From assembly GCF_009905375.1 (NCBI RefSeq), contig NC_133657.1, positions 66,204,336-66,268,335 on the forward strand: a stretch of DNA of 64,000 bases. Direction: 5' to 3'. Below, one piece after another: positions 1-10,879 of this stretch (positions are counted from its first letter, which is position 1; each line of letters begins with the position of its first letter). The position numbers were made by a program, and so were the translations under genes. The DNA comes from Apium graveolens. Lineage: Eukaryota > Streptophyta > Magnoliopsida > Apiales > Apiaceae. The notes beneath the pieces were generated by a model that had not been told where the DNA came from, did no database searches, and saw nothing but the letters and a program-made list of their open reading frames with translations.

Positions 1-182
1 GTAACATCTGAAATGCATTTGAGACGAGTATCGTGTACATGGTATTTTAGGTTCTATTTTGAATCATGCTAATTTAAGCAGTAGTATATTAGTACGAGTT
101 TATAAGCATTAAGAAGACAGATGCAAGTAATTGAAAGTTTACTTTTCAAATGCATTGCTGTCTGAAAAGGCATGATTATTAC

Positions 183-295
183 CTTCTAGGTTCCGAACCA
201 GTTGACTACTGTCACAAGACTCCCTGCTGGATTACCTCTGACATTATAACCCATGGAATCCCTCCCATGCCTAATGTGAATGATCCTGTAAATAT
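183..295 (-). pseudogene. transporter exon with 22-bp deletion and nonsense codon
   Basis: This exon encodes the helix-10 region. It reads [20 protein letters not shown], then jumps frame to [18 protein letters not shown] and a TAG immediately before the donor GTAATA (182 downward). At the jump the bases ATGTCAGAG serve both frames. Family members have about five more residues here (roughly IFPIN). The exon is 113 nt, and 113 plus 22 is 45 codons, so a deletion between two short direct repeats explains the shift. The TAG occupies a position that is Trp in relatives. Confidence 0.82.
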
Positions 296-2650
296 CTGGT
301 TCATTTATTAAAAAATTGATTTTTGGTGTATCTACCCAGTAATTCAATAGGCATTCTTAAAGAGCAGCATATCTTTTAGCATAAATTGTTTTCCTAGTTA
401 TGTGTTACACAGATCAAAGCTTTGTATTAAAGTTTGATATTAATAATATACTGCAAATGTTGATTTAAAGTCACGATTCAGGAACATGCATTACCAGTAC
501 ACCAAAAAGAGCTAGTATCAGTTGAAGGTCCTACTTTTTACAAGAGTAACTATTTTAGAAGACGATTGAAATCATTAGCTATGATAGAATCTGGAATTAC
601 TATAAAAGCACCTGCAGTAAAAATGACAATCCTACAAAGAAGCAGCCCAAGCATGTTCCTGCTGCTGAAATCTGCAATACTAGTATATTTGTTAAAAATA
701 ACATACTAAAATTCACAACAAACTTAAAAAAATGTCCACATTTTCTTGTACCATTAGTAGTGGTCGTCGACCCGATTTATCCATCAAAAGTACACCTAAC
801 AGCGTCATGGGAACCTGCAGAAGATCATATTGAGTAAATGTATTCAACATTTTAAGAAGGATGATCAGATCAAAAGAAGAAAATGACTTCCACACACCTG
901 AACAAATACCATGCCTATGGTGCCAAATCTACTTGAAAAACCTGACATTGACCGAGAAGAGTAAATAAATTATACTTAATTGTTACATGTGTAGTTCCAC
1001 AATTGAATAAGTGTACAACAACATAATTAACTGACCTGCTGATATGAAAATAGCACTTGCATAATACGTAATCCCGTTCACTCCTCCTAATTGTTGCAAT
1101 ACCATTAGACCAACTCCAACCTGTGACATGACCTAGATTAATTTCCCCCCTCTACAACCATGATAAGTTATTTAAAAAGAGCAAGGAGGCTCACAATCAG
1201 CGAGTGCCCATATTTCCTCTGGAATAAGTCAAAAAAGCTAGTACCCGAGAGTTGCTCAAGTGTTTCCATGTAATCCTGAAATAAACAAGTATAAATACAA
1301 GATATATAGATGTGACTTCCGATAATTTCTTCCTTCAAAGAATATTACAAAGCAAAGAAGTGATTGCACTACATATATTAGACTAACTTTCTTTTGCTTG
1401 TAGTACACTATGTTTTCGGGATTCTTTATATTGCATTGTGTATACATGTTGTACACACCACACTTGAACATGTGGTATGAGTATGGACACTAGACAATTA
1501 TTTTGGGCCCAAAATTTGAAAAAGAAAATACGAAATAATAGATCAAAGGAAGCACTTGAACATCCACCATAGTCTACCTCTCCATCCCAGTTTACTTTTT
1601 CCCAAAAAACTAATCACGGGTTTTCAATGTATTGCCGAGTCCGGCCCTGGGAAACGTGGACACAGTTATACAACACAACACCTCTAGACAAGTCCATATA
1701 AGATAAATAATACATTAAACCGATAATAGAGTAGAAAACTTGCTCTAATTTCAGCAGATTCTGCTGATATGTCTGCATTCTTTCCCCTTAGGCCCTGTAA
1801 AGCAGATTCGCTGTCTTTCTCCCTACCAATCTTTGCCTGCACAAATTCAGACAATGATAAGCAAGGAAAATAGTTTGAAGCCTAAAATAAAGATGATCTT
1901 CTAGGACCAGGTGAAAATAAGCAATGTCTTCAAATTCACTGTCCTTCATCAAGCACATTATTTGTAAGGCGACTCAATACACATAAGGACGTCTGTAAAA
2001 AAACAATTATTTAGGCAAGGGAATCTTACTCTATAGGTATGACATTCCTGTAACTAGTCCTAGGTTGGTAAGAAGGATTACTCTAAAAAGATACACCATG
2101 TCTTTTTACTAGCTTTTAGTTATGTCTCATTCTCTCCATAAACCATTAAAGTAGGTTCTATATGATTATCAAAGTGTCAGCAGACATAAAAATGATAGAA
2201 CAGAGTAGGCACTGATGATAATACTTAATACGAAATGTGGGAATATAAAAGAGTCGGCAGTGAAAACTACAGAACATATGCAGTATTTTAGCTTCTACAG
2301 ACCCCAGTCTCATAAGAGCAGGGGGTCTACACCAAGTTGCCCTCTTTTATTTTTTATTTTTTGTATAGTTCCCTGTTTTGATTGTTTTTCCCCAAATATG
2401 TAATATTCTTCATTATTGTTTTCCTATAAACATGGAACCAATCAAATGCTATCACCCAATAATCTAGCAACTCTTTATGTGGAACCTGGAAATGATAAAC
2501 CTACTCACCAGCCATCTGGGGGACTCGGGAATGAAGACAAGCCCCAGAAGATGTATTACACATGGAACAATTCCTGTAGAGATAAGCATGGTTCTGATAG
2601 TTGAGTTTCCTTCAGTTCTGTAACATATTTAAATAAAGAGTTCAAGAAAA

Positions 2651-2723
2651 CTACCGTCAGCATTCGCCAAGATATGAAATTTCCAACTAGATACATAACT
2701 GATACGCCACAACATATCATAAA
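2651..2723 (-). pseudogene. transporter exon with destroyed splice donor
   Basis: The exon reads [20 protein letters not shown] and then MLTV. The next exon (2573-2509) starts in phase 2 with GIVPC. Phases join only if this exon ends at 2651, making 73 + 65 nt = 46 codons. The intron would then start TTTTC instead of GT. The nearest usable GT is four bases earlier and would shift the frame. Confidence 0.75.
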
Positions 2724-3534
2724 CTGCAATATTTGCGGGACATAGTCAACTTAATTGTTGATCTACATATCCATATGCAAGTCGGACAGTTTAACAGTAC
2801 CTGATTAACCGTTGTAAATGCTCCTCGAAGATTCTTAGGTGTTATTTCTGCTATGTATACGGGTACCTTATAAAAAGGATGATCAATAAAACATAGTATA
2901 GTTATAAATAATGTAACATTTTACATAAACTGCCGTTATACAACAGATTCACACCCTCCAAAGTATTGTATATGTGCCATGTACATATCTACAAAGAATA
3001 TGACGGAATAATTGATGATAACAAGGATCCTAATCTCATGTTCATCCCTTGATATACCAGAGTTCAGCAGCATAAGAATGACAGCTGATATAACAGCATT
3101 CTGCAGGAGAACACATACACTGAACATTTCTATTCATAGATACATGCACAGTTTGAAAAAATTGAAAATTTTCTCGGATATAATATATATTCATACACTC
3201 CGCGTAGCATTATCTGCTGCAGAACACGGTGTTTTACATGTGCAGTTGAACACGATATTTTGTACAACTTTTCTGATATATTTCAATGTAAACTATAGTG
3301 TTCTTCTGCAGAACACTGTATCCCAACTGTATTCTTAGTGCAGAACAAAATGAGTTTTACTGCAGAACTCTGATATCTTAGGGAATCAGTCTCCTTATTC
3401 TCATAATTAATTATACTACACTCTATGCTGGGCCATGTCTGCGTAGATTTCAGGAATGAAAAAATTACCACATATGAAAGAATCCCAACGCCGTAACCTA
3501 CTGACAGTCTTCCACAGTCAAGCCACCAAGGACC

Positions 3535-4309
3535 CTGTAGAAAACCACAGAAGGATCACAGTATGAATAGTGTACCCGGACAGCTTCATCTATTTAGACA
3601 TATCATACTTTGAGAGTGAGGTAGTTGCGTGTAAGACAAGTTGATAGACAACGTTCTAGTTACTGATTTATATATCTCATCATTGAAGGCATAAAATGAG
3701 GTAGTTTAGGGTTTTACAAACCTTTGAGAATAATTTGTACGGTACATTTAAAAAAAATGAAGATAATCTTCACATATAACCAAACATGATTTGTAAACTG
3801 CATTTTATAATGATCAAAATTTCTGATTTACTATTTAAATTAGGCATCAGCATGAGCTCGAAAGTTTGTAATCGATCTTTTGCAAAAACATGTAATAGAT
3901 CTTTTTCAAATATTATTACATAGAAGCGAAGTCAAGTAAAAGAAGTTAAGTACATTTGCGTAAAACGAAAACCAACTAAACAAAAGTTCCCACACAAACC
4001 AGTAACAGATATTCTATTCAACCTTTGTTTAAAAAACCCTTAGCTAATAAATACTCAAACACTATAGACTTTACAGCACCATAGGAAACAATCATCTTAA
4101 ACTAAAAGTTCTGTCTAAATATATAAAAAATTTGTAAGTAGTCTTTTATGCTAATTTGAAGAACAAAACAAATAGTTGGACACTCATAACTTTCACAATT
4201 TTAAAGAATCTTTGAATCTTTTTCGTTTTATTGCTATGATTGTATCTGCAACCTATTTCAGAAATTAATTTCATTGTTAAAGAAATTCATTTTTCACTTC
4301 TCCTCGAAG
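3535..4309. other. non-coding DNA upstream of the last recognised transporter exon
   Basis: AT-rich sequence, probably intronic. I found no further transporter exon and no mobile-element ends here. It finishes at the GTTTA target duplication of the copia element. Confidence 0.5.
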
Positions 4310-4314
4310 GTTTA

Positions 4315-5305
4315 TGTTAGAAAATGGAAAGTTTGAGGCATATTTTATATATGTTCTTGATATGATTTCCGGAAACTAACACTTGGAGGTTGTTCCTTGA
4401 TACGAGGACTTAAACTTTCATTTTTGGATCTAAGATATTTTCTTAGTGGAATCCATGAATATATTGAGACAAAGTTGCTTGTTTGAAATGGGTTATGGGG
4501 ATTTTGTCCCACATTGGTATTGTAAAAGAAAGATACTGAGTTTATATAGCATCTTGTGTTAGTGTTGTTTACAACTACTAGCATAAGTGGAATGCTTGTG
4601 TGACCTAGTGCTAGTGGAACTCTTATATTTTTCTTTTCTATTACAAGTTTAATTATTTATATTGATTATTTAATTATTAATATAAAATATATTGAGTAAG
4701 GATTATTTTAATCATACTCTGAATATATTTTGTAATATTAATATTAATTAATCAGGATATAATATAAATAATAAGGAAAACCCATTTTGTTTACTTTTTC
4801 TGTTTTGTTACTTGGTGTACCACATCGAGTAAAATAGAAGAAGAGCAACTTGAGATGCCTATATATTGAGAGGTATACTTGAGATTAAAATGACACAAGT
4901 CTTGGTGCCTACCTCGCAAACATATATGAGTTGCATAGGTTTTTTGGGCAAACTGAGGTGCGAGTCGCCATTGATCATTGTTGGTTCTGTGGCCAGATTG
5001 ATCTGTTGCTGTTTTATCCTGAAAGCGATATTGCTGCATTCCATCACAGCTTAAGTGGGGGGCAATAATCTCTTCAAGAACAGTCAAGTCCTCTTGAAGG
5101 GTTTGGCGACTCAGCTGTTGTGTTCTTCTTATCAGAATTTGGAAAGAGATAAGAGATAAGTTTTCTTTACTTTCTTTGTCAATTACAATCTTTATAGTTT
5201 GTTATTGCCTTCGTGTTTTGTTTCGTTAGTTGGTTATTTGCCATATTCTTGTTATTATATATATAACTGCCCATTGTTGCTATGTAGTTAGAATTATACC
5301 CAACA
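4315..5305 (+). repeat. 5' LTR of Copia-1
   Basis: 991 bp, TG...CA ends. A TATA-like TTTATATAGC sits at about 4530. At 5072-5099 an 8-bp hairpin is formed by CTTCAAGA and TCTTGAAG. Bases 5065-5079 are complementary to the presumed primer-binding site just outside the LTR. Reading frames on either strand inside the LTR also occur in the 3' LTR and look like chance. Confidence 0.93.
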
Positions 5306-5323
5306 ATCTTGAAGAGATTATAG
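5306..5323 (+). promoter_or_regulatory. atypical primer-binding site of Copia-1, complementary to its own LTR
   Basis: Minus-strand DNA synthesis should start directly after the 5' LTR, normally at a TGG beginning complementary to a tRNA 3' end. No TGG is present. TCTTGAAGAGATTAT (5307-5321) is instead a perfect 15-nt reverse complement of LTR bases 5065-5079, and of 10634-10648 in the 3' LTR. In the duplex, the primer strand's 3' end abuts the LTR border, as self-priming would need. This is the arrangement known from yeast Tf1. Its use here is inference. Confidence 0.5.
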
Positions 5324-5347
5324 TTATATATATAGTTAATTAGCAAG

Positions 5348-6029
5348 ATGGTTAACGAAACTGGTGATGTTCCTAAAACTGTTGAGACTGGTTCTGGTGG
5401 TACTACTACCATTGACTAGACCACGTATTGTTTTCCCCATCCAATTGATTTATCGGGTATGCCTAATAAATTCAGTGGTGGAGCTTCTTTTTCTCGTTGG
5501 CAGAAAAAAATGAAGCTCTGGTTAACGGTTAAGGGTCTATTGTTAGTGGTACAGTATGATCCTCCTGGGTTGGATCAAAAGAAAGCTGAATCTGTTAAGG
5601 TTTATGCTTTATGGGCTGAGAAGGAAAGGGTGGCTAGGGCAGCCAATTTTGGCATCCTTGGAGAACACCTTGTTCGATGTTTATTCATCAGATGCCTATA
5701 CTGCTAAAGTCTTATGGGATAAGCTGGACCAAACCTATAATACTGATTCTCAAGGATTTGAGAAGTATTATGTGGCTAGGTTTCTTGATTTTAAGCTGGT
5801 GGATAGAAAATCCATGACCGAACAGGTTCATGAGTTTGAGATGTTAGTTCATGATTTGGGTGAGTCCGGTATGGTCTTGCTTGAGAAGTTTCGAGTGATG
5901 TCTGTGATTGAAAAGCTCCCTAAGTCTTGGGAAGAGTTTGCTCTCTCCCTGAAAAGACAGAAAGGAGAGATCACATGGACTAACTTGATGTTGGACATCT
6001 CAGTACGGGAGCAGCACAAGTCCAAATAG
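5348..6029 (+). pseudogene. gag of Copia-1, frameshifted
   Basis: The likely start is the ATG at 5348 (MVNETGDVPKT), about 40 bases after the LTR. An in-frame TAG follows at about 5417. The frame continues from 5459 with MPNKFSGGASFSRWQKKMKL, a typical copia Gag N-terminus. A frameshift near 5650 moves it to the frame that includes KVLWDKLDQTYN and ends at 6029. Family Gag forms the virus-like particle around the RNA. The usual CCHC knuckle expected after 6030 is not recognisable. Confidence 0.82.
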
Positions 6030-6798
6030 GGACATGTGTTGCTTGTGGATCATGGGAGCTCGAAGGTGAACGTAGTGACTGTAGGACAGAAAAGAAAGGA
6101 CTGTCCAAGTAAGAAAGCTAAGAAAGCTAGAGTGGTAGCTCAAGCAAATACTGTGCTTGGACTTGGAACCACGAATGGGCCAGTAGCTAACATGGTCATT
6201 GGTGAGGTTGTTGCCTCTGGAACCGATGACGGGTATGTTACTTACCACCCTGTACTACTTTCCACTTATCTGTCACATGAGTGGTTGATTGATACTGGAG
6301 CTAATGTACATATTTGTGCTGATATTAGCTTGTTTGTATCTTATCAACAATCATGGAGTGACAGTGACGATGGGGAATGCTAGTGCTGCACAAGTGCTTG
6401 GAATAGGAAACGTGGACCTGAAGTTTGCTTCTGGGCGGATTCTATCTCTCACTAGAGTGTATCATGTTCCCTCTATTCGTAGAAATATTATAAGTGGAAG
6501 TTGTTTAGTTAAAAACGGCTTTGAACTTTCTTTGAAATGTAATAAAGTAGTTATTACTCATACTGGTACATTCTTTGGCAAGGGTTACTTGTCTGATTGT
6601 TTGTTTTTAATAAATGTTGAACCCGTTTTGGGTGGTTTTATTAATGATAGTGTTGCACCTTCTGTTAATTGTGTAGAATCATCTGATTTGTGGCACTTAC
6701 GACTTGGTCATTTAAATCTTGGTGCTCTAAAGTATATGTTGAATTTAGAGTTGATTCCAAAGTACGCCATTGATAAGAAATCTAAGTGTCAAGTGTGA
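6030..6798 (+). pseudogene. protease and pre-integrase region of Copia-1
   Basis: WLIDTGANVHIC (about 6280) holds the aspartic-protease D-T-G triad. A frameshift near 6340 passes to a second frame that contains the GAG-pre-integrase motif HLRLGHLNLGALKYM (about 6690). The frame ends at TGA 6796-6798, in the zinc-finger position where a Cys codon would be expected after KCQV. Confidence 0.8.
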
Positions 6799-7343
6799 GT
6801 AACTGCTAAACAAACAAGGAAACCTTTTCATAATGTTGTTAGGGATTCAGACTTGTTAGATTTAGCGCACTCAGACATATGTGAATTTGGTGGCGTGTTG
6901 ACCAAGGATCACTGTAGATATTTCATTACCTTTATAGATGATTGTAGTAGATATTGTTATGTTTATTTGCTTAAACATAAGAATGAAGCACTAGATAAAT
7001 TTATTATGTATAAAAATGAAGCTGAAACATAAATTGGCAAAGTACTTAAACGTTTGAGGTCTGATAGAGGTGGTGAGTATACGAGTACCTTGTTTAATGA
7101 ATTTTGCGCAAACAATGGTATAGTTCATGAGGTTACTCCACCATACACACCTGAGTCTAATGGGTGGTAGAACGAAAGAACAGAACTTTTAAAGACATGA
7201 TTAACAGTATGCTAATTAATTCTGGGTTGCCTAAGTACATGTGGGGAGAGGCTCTGAGTACGGCTTTCCATATTCTGACTAGAGTCCCTCTAAAACATAT
7301 GGACAAGACACCATATGAATTATGATGAAAGCGTAGGACAAGT
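6799..7343 (+). pseudogene. integrase core of Copia-1, disrupted
   Basis: Readable pieces are DLAHSDICEFGG, then FITFIDDCSRYCYVYLL, then [12 protein letters not shown] and PPYTPESNG. These carry the first two acidic residues of the DDE core. A TAA interrupts between them (about 7030). A base loss near 7165 destroys the frame at the catalytic Glu motif (V-E-R-K-N-R-T). Further shifts occur before the C-terminal part that starts at 7344. Confidence 0.8.
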
Positions 7344-8495
7344 TTGAGTTATCTTCGTATGTGGGGGTGCCTTGCTAAGGTGCTTGTCCCTGAACACAAG
7401 AGAAAGAAACTGGGTCCGAAAACTGTTGATTGTATCTTTCTGGGCTATCTTGAAACCACAACTGCTATGAGATTTTTAGTATTAAAATCTAACATAGATG
7501 GTATTGTGGCGAATACGATAGTTGAGTTTCGTGATGCAACTTTCTTTGAGGAAGTATTCCCAATAAAGACTGGTATATCTTTGGGTAGTTCTGAGGATGA
7601 TCCCACGCACACATCAAGTTCTATTCCTGATCATGTGGAAAAGATGACAAATATGGGGGTGGATCCTGGTAGTAGCTCTACTCCTAACAAAGTAGAGGAA
7701 CCTAGAAGGAGTAAGCGTGCAAAGGTAGTCAAGGACTTTGGAAGTGACTTTATCACTTACAATGACGAGGATGAGCCTTTAACTTTCCGTCAAGCCAAGG
7801 ATTCTTCGGAGTCAAGGCATTGGAGAGGCGCTGTAAAGAGTGAAATTGACTCAATTGTTTCAAACGGAACATGGGAGTTAGTTGATCTCCCTCCAGGGTG
7901 TTCTACTATTGGATGTAAATGGATCTTCAAGAGGAAGCTAAACCCTGATGGCTCAATAAATAAGTACAAGGCTAGGCTAGTTGCTAAGGGCTTTAGGCAA
8001 AGGGAAGGCATTGATTATTTTGATACATATTCTCCAGTTGCCCAAATGACAACAATCAGAATGCTTATTGCATTGGCTTCTGTACATGGTCTTATCATCC
8101 ATCAAATGGATGTAAAGACAGCTTTTCTTCATGGTGACCTTGAAGAAGAGATTTATATGGATCAGCCTGAGGGATTTGTTGCTTCTGGTAATGAGAGGAA
8201 AGTATGTAGACTAGTCAAGTCCATCTATGGTCTTAAACAAGCACCTATAGACTGGCATAAAAGTTTGATGAAACTGTTTCAGACTTCAAATGTTTTAGTT
8301 AATGAAAGTGACAAGTGTGTCTACTATAAGGTTAGAGGTAATGATAGTGTGATCGTGTGCTTGTATGTAGATGATATCTTGTTGTTTGGAACCAATATTG
8401 AGATTATTAACGAGACAAAGAGTTTCTTGAAGATGCACTTTGAGATGAAGGATATGGGTGAAGCTAGTGTGATTCTTGGGATCAAGTTGACTTAG
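7344..8495 (+). pseudogene. reverse transcriptase of Copia-1
   Basis: A 383-codon open stretch. The first third is the end of integrase and a Ser/Pro linker. Next comes copia [15 protein letters not shown] (about 7965), QMDVKTAFLHGDLEEE (about 8104) and the catalytic YVDD (about 8366). All expected RT catalytic residues are present. It ends at TAG 8493-8495 after ILGIKLT, where relatives continue, so this stop is a lesion. Confidence 0.88.
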
Positions 8496-9353
8496 TCAAC
8501 TGATGGAATAACTTTGTCACAGTCTCATTATATAGAGAAATCTATACTTGAGAAGTATGGTTATTCAAATTATAGAATTGCTAGTATACCATATGATTCA
8601 AAAGTTGCCTTAGTCAAGAATAGTTCATGAGTTCCTATGTCTCAGTTAAGGTATTCTTAGATTATTGGGAGTTTGCAATATCTTGCTAATGTGACTAGGC
8701 CAGATATTTCTTATTATGTGTCTAAGTTGGCTAGATATACAAGCTGTCCAAACAAGACTCATTGGAAGGCACTGGATAGAGTTCTTAGATATCTGAAGGG
8801 AACTGTTCCCCTTGGCTTGCATTACCGGAGATTTCCGGGGGTACTCGAGGGGTACAGTGATGCAAGTTGGATAGCTAAGAAATCTGGTTCCAATGGAGTG
8901 ACTGGATATGTGTTTACCCTTGTGGGTGGAGCAGTGTCCTGAAAGTCTTCTTGACAGACTTTGATTACCCAGTCTATTTTTGAGGCCGAGTTGTGTGCAC
9001 TTGATGCCACGGGGACGGAGGCTGAATGGTTACATGGACTCATGAGTATGTTACCTGTAGTAAGCAAGCCGCTTCCTGCCATTTCTGTTCATTGTGATAG
9101 CCGTACAACTATCGACAAAGTCAGAAGTGTAAAGTATAATGCTAAAACAAAGAGACACATCCAAGTTAGACTAAAGTCTATAAGGGATCTTGTGTCTGAT
9201 ATGATTATTGCTATAGAGTTTATAGGAACTCAGGATAATATAGCTGATCCGCTGACTAAAGGGATTGAGCATGCTATAGTCCTTAAGGCGAGGTTGGGGA
9301 TGGGACTGGTAACCCATCATAATTCATCAACAGCGGGAACCCAATACACCTGA
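8496..9353 (+). pseudogene. RT thumb and RNase H of Copia-1
   Basis: After the stop at 8495 the same frame continues with several stops (near 8627, 8657, 8939 and 8951). Copia RNase H motifs are clear: RVLRYLKGTVPLGLHY, then GYSDASW, then EAELCALDATGTEAEW and NIADPLTKGI. The TGA at about 8939 falls on a Trp position. Translation of the complete Pol is impossible. Confidence 0.85.
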
Positions 9354-9882
9354 GAGGAGATCCCTCGAAGTGTATTCAATGTGGTAATAACAAGTTATAA
9401 GGATGAATTGGTAGTACCTCTACCATATATATTTAGATACTAATGTATCTGACTCTATCCCCTATAAACCTTAAGAGGTACTTGAACTGCTAGTTAGCAA
9501 GAGTTATTTGAACTCTGAATGGGGTCAAGTCATTTGACGAGATGATAGCAGTACATCTCTGGAGATGCCTAGCTAAGCGAATTTAATTGTGTGGTCGCAA
9601 TTAGAGGAAAGGGTTATTCCTCGAAATATTCGACGAACAGGATCGAGACATGACCATTAACGTCTCAAAGCCGTAGATTGGCACCATAGCCTTTGACTTG
9701 TCGTCGTCTATGGAGTGTGGTTACACCCAACGGATAAAGATTCAAGGTGAAACATTCCATCTGTATCCAGTAGCCATCGAAGTAGAGGACTTAGGAGGGT
9801 TCAAACCCGGGAGGGTACCGACTCTGAAAAGCAAGTCATGATAAAATCTGGTATGCAATTTAATTATGGATTTGTGGGGGAT
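9354..9882 (+). other. 3' untranslated region and polypurine tract of Copia-1
   Basis: About 0.5 kb of non-coding sequence. It ends in GTGGGGGAT (9874-9882), a polypurine tract next to the 3' LTR and the likely plus-strand primer. Confidence 0.75.
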
Positions 9883-10874
9883 TGTTAGAAAATGGAAAGT
9901 TTGAGGCATATTTTATATATATTCTTGATATGATTTCCGGAAACTAACACTTGGAGGTTGTTCCTTGGTACGAGGACTTAAACTTTCATATTTGGATCTA
10001 AGATATTTTCTTAGTGGAATCCATGAATATATTGAGACAAAGTTGCTTGTTTGAAATGGGTTATGGAGATTTTGTCCCACATTGGTATTGTAAAAGAAAG
10101 ATACTGAGTTTATATAGCATCTTGTTTTAGTGTTGTTTACAACTACTAGCATAAGTGGAATGCTTGTGTGGCCTAGTGCTAGTGGGAACTCTTATATTTT
10201 TCTTTTCTATTACAAGTTTAATTATTTATATTGATTATTTAATTATTAATATAAAATATATTGAGTAAGGATTAATTTAATCATACTCTGAATATATTTT
10301 GTAATATTAATATTAATTAATCAGGATATAATATAAATAATAAGGAAAACCCATTTTGTTTACTTTTTCTGTTTTGTTACTTGGTGTACCACATCGAGTA
10401 AAATAGAAGAAGAGCAACTTGAGATGCCTATATATTGAGAGGTATACTTGAGATTAAAATGACACAAGTCTCGGTGCCTACCTCGCAAACATATATGAGT
10501 TGCATAGGTTTTTTGGGCAAACTGAGGTGCGAGTCGCCGTTGATCATTGTTGGTTTTGTGGCCAGATTGATCTGTTGCTGTTTTATCCTGGAAGCGATAT
10601 TGCTGCATTCCATCACAGCTTAAGTGGGGGGCAATAATCTCTTCAAGAACAGTCAAGTCCTCTTGAAAGGTTTGGCGACTCAGCTTTTGTGTTCTTCTTA
10701 TCAGAATTTGGAAAGAGATAAAAGATAAGTTTTCTTTACTTTCTTGGTCAATTACAATCTTTATAGTTTGTTATTGCCTTCGTATTTTGTTTCGTTAGTT
10801 GGTTATTTGCCATGTTCTTGTTATTATATATATAACTGCCCATTATTGCTGTGTAGTTAGAATTATACCCAACA
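9883..10874 (+). repeat. 3' LTR of Copia-1
   Basis: 992 bp, same ends as the 5' LTR and about 98 percent identical by eye. It is followed by target duplication GTTTA. Confidence 0.93.
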
Positions 10875-10879
10875 GTTTA

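Larger units (their letters stand above)
183..3534 (-). pseudogene. ERD6-like sugar transporter pseudogene (C-terminal two thirds, 12 exons)
   Basis: Family members are 12-helix major facilitator superfamily sugar carriers, usually in the tonoplast. Reading the minus strand, exons with AG/GT-type borders are visible at 3534-3469 (GRLSVGYGVGILSYV), 2866-2801 ([15 protein letters not shown]), 2723-2651, 2573-2509 (PESPRWL), 1836-1744 (AKIGREK), 1275-1195 (DLFQRKYGHSLI), 1120-1036 ([14 protein letters not shown]), 941-898, 814-752 (MDKSGRRPLLM), 671-612, 530-495 and 295-183 ([12 protein letters not shown]). Together they give about 281 of the roughly 470 residues expected. PESPRWL and GRR are family signatures. 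N-terminal exons were not recognised, and the last exon would lie left of the window. Lesions: exon 295-183 lacks 22 bp and ends in a stop where family members have Trp; exon 2723-2651 has no GT donor; exon 1836-1744 is followed by GC. Exon phases otherwise join correctly, so it decayed recently. Confidence 0.88.
4315..10874 (+). mobile_element. Ty1-copia LTR retrotransposon, complete but inactive (Copia-1)
   Basis: Two LTRs (4315-5305 and 9883-10874) begin TGTTAG and end CCCAACA. They are flanked by a perfect 5-bp duplication GTTTA at 4310-4314 and 10875-10879. By eye they differ at about 20 sites, roughly 2 percent, so the insertion is fairly recent. Domains run gag, protease, integrase, RT, RNase H, which is the copia order. 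Stops and frameshifts in gag, integrase and RNase H make it non-autonomous now. It lies just upstream of the recognised transporter exons, in opposite orientation to them. The clade was not assigned. Confidence 0.95.

Noticed and set aside
528..536. In-frame TAG before DLQLILALFGVL in the transporter pseudogene
   Set aside because: It is the last base triplet of the intron (AG acceptor). The preceding exon at 671-612 ends correctly with a GT donor, so this is not a nonsense mutation.
2936..3127. Minus-strand frame between transporter exons as an extra exon
   Set aside because: The exons at 3534-3469 (ending SYV) and 2866-2801 (starting VPVY) join directly in family order, leaving no room for it.
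4791..5087. 98-codon minus-strand frame in the Copia-1 LTR
   Set aside because: It lies within the LTR, is duplicated in the other LTR, and has no protein features. It overlaps the presumed priming region by chance.
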